Assembly: GCF_013407955.1 (NCBI RefSeq)
Contig: NZ_JACCBU010000001.1
Location: 6,386,001-6,450,000 of the forward strand
From: Microlunatus parietis
GTDB taxonomy: Bacteria; Actinomycetota; Actinomycetes; Propionibacteriales; Propionibacteriaceae
DNA length: 64,000 bases
Reading direction: 5' to 3'
Below, in pieces: positions 58,503 through 64,000 of the stretch; the stretch's first letter is position 1, and every line of letters starts with the position of its first letter. A program made the position numbers and the translations under genes. The notes under the pieces are model-generated. The model was not told the DNA's origin. It did no database searches and saw nothing but the letters and a program-made list of their open reading frames with translations.

Positions 58503-59978
58503 ATGACGTCCTCCCTAGAAGCGCCGCCGCAGGTCGCGGTAGACGACTTCAGTTCGCCGGAAGCCTTCCTCGAGGCTATCGACGCAACAATCAAGTACTT
58601 CAACGACGGCGACATCGTCACCGGAACCGTCGTCAAGGTCGACCGCGACGAGGTCCTGCTCGACATCGGTTACAAGACCGAAGGGGTTATCCCCTCCAAG
58701 GAACTCTCGATCAAGCACGATGTCGATCCCCACGACGTGGTCAGCGTCGGCGACGAGGTCGAGGCCCTGGTCCAGCAGAAAGAGGACAAAGAGGGTCGGC
58801 TGATCCTGTCCAAGAAGCGGGCTCAGTACGAGCGCGCCTGGGGCACGATCGAGAAGATCAAGGACGAGGACGGCGTGGTCACCGGTCAGGTGATCGAGGT
58901 CGTCAAGGGCGGCCTGATCCTCGACATCGGTCTGCGGGGCTTCCTGCCGGCCTCCCTCGTGGAGATGCGGCGCGTCCGCGACCTCCAGCCGTACGTCGGC
59001 CAGGAGCTCGAGGCCAAGATCATCGAGTTGGACAAGAACCGCAACAACGTCGTGCTGTCCCGCCGGGCCTGGCTCGAGCAGACCCAGTCCGAGGTGCGGC
59101 AGTCCTTCCTCACCCAGCTGCAGAAGGGCCAGATCCGCAAGGGTGTGGTCTCCTCGATCGTCAACTTCGGCGCGTTCGTCGATCTCGGCGGCGTGGACGG
59201 GCTGGTGCACGTCTCCGAGCTGTCCTGGAAGCACATCGACCACCCGTCCGAGGTCGTCGAGGTCGGCCAGGAGGTCACGGTCGAGGTGCTGTCGGTCGAG
59301 ATGGACCGCGAGCGCGTCTCGCTGTCGCTCAAGGCGACCCAGGAAGATCCGTGGCAGGCGTTCGCGCGGCTGCACCAGATCGGCCAGATCGTTCCGGGCA
59401 AGGTCACCAAGCTGGTGCCGTTCGGTGCGTTCGTCCGGGTCGAGGACGGCATCGAGGGCCTGGTCCACGTCTCCGAGCTGGCCGAGCGCCACGTGGAGAT
59501 CCCGGAGCAGGTCGTCCAGGTCAGCGACGACGTCATGGTCAAGATCATCGACATCGACCTGGAGCGTCGCCGGATCTCGCTGTCGCTCAAGCAGGCCAAC
59601 GAGAGCGTCGACGTCACCTCCGAGGAGTTCGACCCGGCCCTCTACGGCATGACGGCGAACTACGACGAGCAGGGCAACTACATCTACCCCGAGGGCTTCG
59701 ATCCGGAGACCGGCGAGTGGCTCGAAGGGTACGAGGAGCAGCAGGCGGCCTGGGAGCAGCAGTACGCCGAGGCTCACGCTCGCTGGGAGGCCCACAAGAA
59801 GCAGGTCGTCGAGGCCGAGAACGGCGACGTCGTCGCGCCGCCGTCGACCGCTTCGTACTCGAGCAGCAGCAACAGCGGTGGCAGCTCCGCTCCGACCCCC
59901 AGCGCGCCGGAGGGCTCGCTGGCCTCGGACGAGGCACTGCAGGCCCTGCGCGAGAAGCTGACCGGCAGCAGCAACTGA
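58503..59978 (+). CDS. rpsA: 30S ribosomal protein S1
   Basis: A 491-residue protein with four S1 RNA-binding domains (starting near residues 36, 120, 205 and 292; for example GDIVTGTVVKVDRDEVLLDIG, KGVVSSIVNFGAFVDLGGVDGLVHVSELSW, PGKVTKLVPFGAFVRVEDGIEGLVHVSEL). Four domains is typical of actinobacterial S1 rather than the six of enterics. The C-terminal ~130 residues are acidic, Gln/Ser-rich and probably disordered. It mediates mRNA loading on the ribosome. GGAG lies nine bases before the ATG. Confidence 0.95.
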   Translation: MTSSLEAPPQVAVDDFSSPEAFLEAIDATIKYFNDGDIVTGTVVKVDRDEVLLDIGYKTEGVIPSKELSIKHDVDPHDVVSVGDEVEALVQQKEDKEGRLILSKKRAQYERAWGTIEKIKDEDGVVTGQVIEVVKGGLILDIGLRGFLPASLVEMRRVRDLQPYVGQELEAKIIELDKNRNNVVLSRRAWLEQTQSEVRQSFLTQLQKGQIRKGVVSSIVNFGAFVDLGGVDGLVHVSELSWKHIDHPSEVVEVGQEVTVEVLSVEMDRERVSLSLKATQEDPWQAFARLHQIGQIVPGKVTKLVPFGAFVRVEDGIEGLVHVSELAERHVEIPEQVVQVSDDVMVKIIDIDLERRRISLSLKQANESVDVTSEEFDPALYGMTANYDEQGNYIYPEGFDPETGEWLEGYEEQQAAWEQQYAEAHARWEAHKKQVVEAENGDVVAPPSTASYSSSSNSGGSSAPTPSAPEGSLASDEALQALREKLTGSSN

Positions 59979-60002
59979 TCACGCAGTAACTGATCACCAC
60001 GG

Positions 60003-60038
60003 AACGGCCCCGGACGCGCGAGCGCCCGGGGCCGTTTC
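60003..60038 (+). terminator. Rho-independent terminator after rpsA
   Basis: AACGGCCCCGG (60003-60013) and CCGGGGCCGTT (60026-60036) form a perfect 11-base stem with a 12-base loop, followed by TTTCGT. The clearest intrinsic terminator in the window, although its T run is short. Confidence 0.8.
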
Positions 60039-60061
60039 GTCCTACCTGCAAAGGACCCTGG

Positions 60062-60658
60062 ATGCGGATCGCGTTGACCGGCGGCATCGCGTCGGGCAAG
60101 TCGGCGGTATCGGACCTGCTTTGCGAGCGAGGTGCGGTGATCATCGACTCCGACCTGCTGGCCCGCGAAGTCGTTGCCCCGGGAACGCCCGGGCTGGCTG
60201 CGGTGGTCCAGCGGTTCGGCCCGCAGGTGCTGGACGGTGATCAACTCGACCGGGCGGCGCTGGGCAAGATCATCTTCGCCGACCCGGCGGCCCGGCGTGA
60301 TCTTGAGGCGATCACCCATCCGTTGGTACGGCAGCGCGCCGAGGAGTTGGAACGGGCGGCGCCCGACGACGCCGTGGTGATCCAGGTGATCCCGCTGCTG
60401 GTCGAGGCCGGGCTGGCGGACGGCTTCGACCTGGTGATCGTCGTCGACGCCGACCCGGCCCAGCAGCGGGAACGGCTGCGACGCCGCAACGGCCTGGACG
60501 AACGGCAGGTCGAGGAGCGGCTGGCGGCGCAGGCGAGCCGGGCCGAACGGCTGGCCGTGGCGGACCTGGTGATCGACAACACCGGCCCGGCCGAGGCGCT
60601 GCCGGGCGAGGTGGACCGGTTGTGGCGCAGGGTCCAGGACATTCGGGACGCGAAGTGA
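60062..60658 (+). CDS. coaE: Dephospho-CoA kinase
   Basis: A 198-residue enzyme catalysing the last step of coenzyme A synthesis. P-loop LTGGIASGKSAVSDLL, DSDLLAREVVAPGTPG for substrate binding, LVIVVDADPAQQRERLRRRNG lid region. Actinobacterial CoaE often carries a C-terminal extension; this one has none. The ATG follows the rpsA terminator by about 25 bases, with AAAGGA upstream. rpsA-coaE adjacency is common in actinobacteria. Confidence 0.93.
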   Translation: MRIALTGGIASGKSAVSDLLCERGAVIIDSDLLAREVVAPGTPGLAAVVQRFGPQVLDGDQLDRAALGKIIFADPAARRDLEAITHPLVRQRAEELERAAPDDAVVIQVIPLLVEAGLADGFDLVIVVDADPAQQRERLRRRNGLDERQVEERLAAQASRAERLAVADLVIDNTGPAEALPGEVDRLWRRVQDIRDAK

Positions 60659-60766
60659 CATACTCTCCGGCGGACGCACCCTGCGGCCCGTGAGTTCGGC
60701 TGCGCGTTCCGGGTGCACATCCGACACAGCCGTTGTCGATACGGCCCAGCCCGTAGGAGGACTCGC

Positions 60767-62233
60767 GTGGAGTGTCCACGATGCCGAGCCGAACTCCCCG
60801 AGGTCGCGCACTTCTGTCACGTCTGCGGCCAGGACCAGCGCTCCGGTGACCAGGCGCGCCGGAAGGCGTTCGCGGTCAAGCCGGACGAGCCGGTCACCTC
60901 GTTCGCGCTGATCTCGACGATCATGCCGCGCGGGACCGGGGAACGCCCGCAGACGTACCGGATCGCGCTGGTGTTCGCGTTGGTGGTCGCGCTGGTCGCG
61001 GCGATCTTCGGCGCGCTGCCGATCGCGGTGCTGGTGGCCGCGTTCGCGATCCCGCTGGTCTACATCGTCTACCTGTACGACGTGAACCTGTGGGACGACG
61101 CCCCGGTGCCGGTGACCGCGATGGCGTTCGGCCTGACCGGCGTGCTGGCGATCGTCTTCACGATCGTCTGGTGGCGCGGCCTGGGCGGCCCGCGGGTGAT
61201 CACGACCGACCTGGAGGGTCTGGACAGCGGCCCGAGCGTGGCCGGTTTCCTGATCGCGGCGCTGCTGGTGCCGATCATCGGCGAGGCGATCCGGCAGGTC
61301 GGCCCGCTGGTACTGGCCAGCCGGCCGCAGTTCGACGACCTGATGGACGGCCTGACCTTCGGCGTGATCTCAGGCGTCTCGTACGCGACGTTCGACACCC
61401 TGGTCCGGCACTGGGACCTGCTGACCGGAGGCCTGCAGGCCGCGGACCCAGGCGTCTGGGTGCCGCTGATGTTCCTGGAGGGCTTCGTCAAGCCGCTGCT
61501 GATGGGCACGGCAACGGGCATCGCCTGTGCCGAGTTCTCCGGGCTCGGCCGGGGCTACGACGGGTTCACGCCGCGCTACTTCCGCGGCCTGGTGGAGGCC
61601 GTCGTGGCCAACATCGCCTACCAGGGCGGGATCTACCTGTTCTCGTTCCTGGGCAACCTCGCCCTGAGCATCTCGCTGAACGTGATCTGGGGCGTGCTGA
61701 TCCTGTCCATCCTGATCCTTCGGGTACGGACCGTGCTGCACTCCGGCCTGATGGAGGCCGCATTGGAGCGGACGGCCCGCGAGGGCGGCGTCGGCGAGGA
61801 CGGCGAACTCGGCTTCTGCGCCCGCTGCGAGATGCCGCTGCTCGAGCACGCGGCGTTCTGCAACGCCTGCGGTACGGCGGTCCGGGTGCAGCCCAAGGCG
61901 CACCATGTGCGGGGCCGGGCCGTCGTGGCCGCGGCCGCCGCGCTGCCCGAGGCCGGCGTGCCGGGCCTGGCCGAGACCGAGGACACGGTGCCGGTGTATC
62001 CGCCCGAAGCGCAGCAACCGCCGGCCAGCGTACCGCAGGATCAGGCGCCACCGATGCCGCCCGCTCCGGCCGAGCAGACCGCGACGTTCGACGAGGCCGC
62101 TCCGGCCGACGAGACCGCCCCGGCCGACGAGGCCGTACCGGAGGCTCCGGCGGAGGAGCCGGCGACCGCCGAGGAGGCCGACACAGCGGCGCCGGAAGTG
62201 CGCCCCACCGACGGTGAGGAGGGCCGGTCGTGA
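60767..62233 (+). CDS. PrsW-like membrane protein with zinc ribbons
   Basis: A 488-residue protein. The N-terminal zinc ribbon has CPRC and CHVC. Residues ~65-340 form about eight membrane segments resembling the PrsW/CAAX-like intramembrane protease family (PIIGEAIRQVGPLVLA, DDLMDGLTFGVISGVSYATFD). The double Glu expected in the first motif is Gly-Glu here, so activity is doubtful. A second zinc ribbon (CARC, CNAC) follows and then an acidic Ala/Pro/Glu tail of ~110 residues. GTG 60767 has TAGGAGG. Overlaps the next gene by four bases. Confidence 0.75.
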   Translation: MECPRCRAELPEVAHFCHVCGQDQRSGDQARRKAFAVKPDEPVTSFALISTIMPRGTGERPQTYRIALVFALVVALVAAIFGALPIAVLVAAFAIPLVYIVYLYDVNLWDDAPVPVTAMAFGLTGVLAIVFTIVWWRGLGGPRVITTDLEGLDSGPSVAGFLIAALLVPIIGEAIRQVGPLVLASRPQFDDLMDGLTFGVISGVSYATFDTLVRHWDLLTGGLQAADPGVWVPLMFLEGFVKPLLMGTATGIACAEFSGLGRGYDGFTPRYFRGLVEAVVANIAYQGGIYLFSFLGNLALSISLNVIWGVLILSILILRVRTVLHSGLMEAALERTAREGGVGEDGELGFCARCEMPLLEHAAFCNACGTAVRVQPKAHHVRGRAVVAAAAALPEAGVPGLAETEDTVPVYPPEAQQPPASVPQDQAPPMPPAPAEQTATFDEAAPADETAPADEAVPEAPAEEPATAEEADTAAPEVRPTDGEEGRS

Positions 62234-63297
62234 GCCAGCAGCCGGGACAGTGGGGCCACCAGCAGGGCGGCCAGCCGGGTTGGCCGCCGCAGCAGGGCCG
62301 CCCGCAGCAACCCCAGCAGCCGCAACAGCCGCAGCAAGGCTGGGGCCAGCAGCAGGGTGGCGGCTACGGGCAACAGGGCGGCGGACAGCAGGGCGGTTAC
62401 GGGCAGCAGGGCGGGCAACCGGGCGGCTACGGCCAGCAGGGTGGCTACGGCCAGCAGGGCGGCTACCAGCAGCCCGGCCAGCAACAGGGCTACGGGCAGC
62501 AGGGCTACCGGACCCAGCCCGGCGGGTACGGCGGCGGTGGCGGCGGCTACCAGCAGCCGCCGGGTGGCTCCGGCCAGCGGCCCCCGCAGCGCAGCGGCGC
62601 CATGGTGATCGGCATCGTGGTCGCGGCGGTCGTGCTGCTGGTGGCGATCGGCGGCATCTTCATGCTGCTGAACCGGAACTCCGCCGGCCCCGAGGCGACG
62701 ATCACGCCGACCAACACCCAGCCGCCGACGACGGGCCCGACCGAGGATCCCACCGAGGAGCCGACCGAGGAACCGACGGAGGATCCGACCAGCGAGCCGC
62801 CCACGGACGACCCGACCAGCGAGCAGCCGACCGACGACCCGACCGGCGGCGGCAGCAGCGAGCAGGTCAGCCTCGGCAACGGCGTCAGCGTACGGATCCC
62901 GAACGGCTGGTCCGACCTCGGCAAGAGCGGCTCGGTGGTCCGGTACAGCAACGGCGAGGACCAGTGGACCGGTCAGACGGTGACCGGCATCAGCGACGCG
63001 GTCGACGACGTCTGCGACGCGTTCATGCAGCAGGTCGCCAAGAAGATGACCAACGCCAAGTATCTGGAGGCGAAGGCCTCCAAGGCGTCCAGCCTCTCGA
63101 TCGCGAGCTGCGGCGTCAGCGGCACGGTGACCGGCAGCGGCGGCTCGGGCCAGCTGATGGTCAACTGCCTGATGGCGCTGAAGTCGGACGGGACGCTGGC
63201 GGCCAGCACCGTCTACTACACGCCGAGCAGCGACACCGCGCAGCTCAGCAAGGACTGGGGCGCGATCAACGGCTCCATGCTCAGCTCAATGATCTGA
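62230..63297 (+). CDS. Membrane protein with Gln/Gly/Tyr-rich cytoplasmic domain
   Basis: A 355-residue single-pass protein. Residues 1-125 are made of QQGGYGQ-like repeats (prion-like low complexity), followed by a transmembrane helix (~126-148), a Thr-Pro-Glu/Asp repeat linker (TEDPTEEPTE ...) to ~210, and an exported C-terminal domain of ~140 residues containing VSVRIPNGWSDLGKSG and two cysteines. GTG 62230 overlaps the PrsW-like gene, so they are coupled and may form one envelope-sensing unit (inference). Confidence 0.75.
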   Translation: MSQQPGQWGHQQGGQPGWPPQQGRPQQPQQPQQPQQGWGQQQGGGYGQQGGGQQGGYGQQGGQPGGYGQQGGYGQQGGYQQPGQQQGYGQQGYRTQPGGYGGGGGGYQQPPGGSGQRPPQRSGAMVIGIVVAAVVLLVAIGGIFMLLNRNSAGPEATITPTNTQPPTTGPTEDPTEEPTEEPTEDPTSEPPTDDPTSEQPTDDPTGGGSSEQVSLGNGVSVRIPNGWSDLGKSGSVVRYSNGEDQWTGQTVTGISDAVDDVCDAFMQQVAKKMTNAKYLEAKASKASSLSIASCGVSGTVTGSGGSGQLMVNCLMALKSDGTLAASTVYYTPSSDTAQLSKDWGAINGSMLSSMI

Positions 63298-63322
63298 GCT
63301 CTGGTCACCCGGCAGCAGGGAG

Positions 63323-63350
63323 GGTCCGGTCGCCGCAGGGCGGCCGGACC
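63323..63350 (+). terminator. Hairpin between the Gln-rich membrane protein gene and uvrB
   Basis: GGTCCGGTCGCC (63323-63334) pairs with GGCGGCCGGACC (63339-63350), 12 pairs with one G-T, around the four-base loop GCAG. No T tract, so termination may be partial or rho-assisted. Confidence 0.6.
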
Positions 63351-63395
63351 ACCGGAGCCTGGCTGCGCGATCACCGCGTTGTCAGTGCCGGGTCG

Positions 63396-63401
63396 TAGGC
63401 T
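63396..63401 (+). promoter_or_regulatory. -10 box of uvrB, leaderless start
   Basis: TAGGCT ends six bases before the uvrB ATG, predicting transcription from or next to the A of the start codon. No SOS-type GAAC-N4-GTTC box is visible nearby. Confidence 0.5.
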
Positions 63402-63407
63402 CGACGC

Positions 63408-64000
63408 ATGCGTCCGCTGGATGAACTGATCCGAACCGTCGCGCCGTTCAAGGTGCACAGCGACTTCGAGCCTGCCGGCGACCAGCCGCAGGCGATCGCC
63501 GACCTGGAGCGCCGGCTGGCCGCCGGCGAGCAGGACGTCGTGCTGCTCGGCGCCACCGGCACCGGCAAGACGGCGACGGTGTCCTGGCTGGCCGAGCGGG
63601 TGCAGCGGCCGATGCTGGTGATGCAGCCGAACAAGACCCTGGCGGCGCAGTTCGCCAACGAGTTGCGCCAGTTCTTCCCGAAGAACGCGGTGGAGTACTT
63701 CGTCTCGTACTACGACTACTACCAGCCGGAGGCGTACGTTCCGCAGACGGATACGTACATCGAGAAGGACTCCTCGCTCAACGAGGAGGTCGAGCGGCTC
63801 CGGCACTCGGCCACCAACTCGCTGCTGACCAGGCGCGACGTCGTCGTGGTCGCGACCGTCTCGGCGATCTACGGTCTGGGCAGCGCGGAGTCGTATCTGG
63901 AGCAGATGGTTCAGCTCCGGGTCGGCCAGGAGATCGAGCGCGATTCGCTGCTGCGCAAGCTGGTCGGGATCCAGTACGTGCGCAACGACCTGGCCGGGAC
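63408..64000 (+). CDS. uvrB: Excinuclease ABC subunit B (3' end beyond window)
   Basis: The first 197 residues of UvrB, the helicase-like damage-verifying subunit of nucleotide excision repair. Visible: the conserved start FKVHSDFEPAGDQPQAI, Walker A GATGTGKTATVSW, VMQPNKTLAAQFANELRQF, and the beta-hairpin region VEYFVSYYDYYQPEAYVP. The gene runs off the right edge, so the frame is open at base 64000. Confidence 0.95.
   Translation, partial: MRPLDELIRTVAPFKVHSDFEPAGDQPQAIADLERRLAAGEQDVVLLGATGTGKTATVSWLAERVQRPMLVMQPNKTLAAQFANELRQFFPKNAVEYFVSYYDYYQPEAYVPQTDTYIEKDSSLNEEVERLRHSATNSLLTRRDVVVVATVSAIYGLGSAESYLEQMVQLRVGQEIERDSLLRKLVGIQYVRNDLAG

Overview
The window is high-GC DNA (roughly 70% G+C by eye) from an actinobacterium. 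Evidence: GTG and TTG starts, 4-base ATGA/GTGA gene overlaps, actinobacterial-type TANNNT -10 boxes placed 6-7 bases before start codons, a Pol I whose proofreading domain has lost its acidic residues, and an actinobacterial tad pilus operon. The style resembles Propionibacteriales such as Microlunatus, but that is a guess and not a sequence match. No rRNA, tRNA, CRISPR array, prophage or complete insertion sequence was seen.

Layout. 1-2685: livM (open at the left edge), livG and livF of a branched-chain amino acid ABC importer. 2874-6695: a PEP-mutase-like enzyme, an ECF sigma factor with a SnoaL-like tail, a DsbA-like protein with an altered active site, and a TetR regulator. 6785-29143: a Flp/tad pilus locus. 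It has a prepilin peptidase, a nine-gene translationally coupled operon (zinc-ribbon protein, CpaB, a CpaE-TadE fusion, TadE, TadA, TadB, TadC, histidine kinase, NarL-type regulator), a VWA protein, the Flp pilin and a TadG-like protein. Around these lie unusual secreted proteins that begin like a Flp prepilin (G-xxxx-E-Y) but continue into a cysteine pair and then different cargo domains: a glycine-rich domain, an HExxH metallopeptidase-like domain, an SGNH esterase, or nothing. 29148-36208: small genes, then a metallophore ABC uptake cluster behind a Zur-like box and two ABC half-transporters. 36248-42417: polA, a low-GC DUF4143 ATPase and small genes. 42418-43482: gene-free repeat DNA. 43483-54565: a LacI-controlled sugar cluster (permeases, binding protein, two dehydrogenases, metallohydrolase). 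54585-57770: small genes and a cluster of decayed genes. 57825-64000: NUDIX hydrolase, rpsA, coaE, two membrane proteins and the start of uvrB.

The strongest candidate for an undescribed system is the pilin-leader cargo family. Five of the six genes, plus the related 24757 gene, share one promoter design: a TGGGYCC-NN-GGRCCCA-like palindrome ending 22 or 23 bases before a TANNNT-like -10 box, and in three cases the start codon follows 6 bases later. The same design precedes the Flp pilin. It implies one activator bound at about -36 to -52, and the NarL-type regulator closing the tad operon is the obvious candidate. My inference is that the pilus apparatus processes or displays a set of co-regulated, enzyme-bearing minor pilins.

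A second theme is repeat DNA. A palindromic element of about 75 bases occurs four times, always just after (or overlapping) a stop codon and always in the same orientation relative to that gene. A second palindrome family has two copies. A ten-unit imperfect tandem array (50-56 base period) sits upstream of the LacI gene's 3' end.
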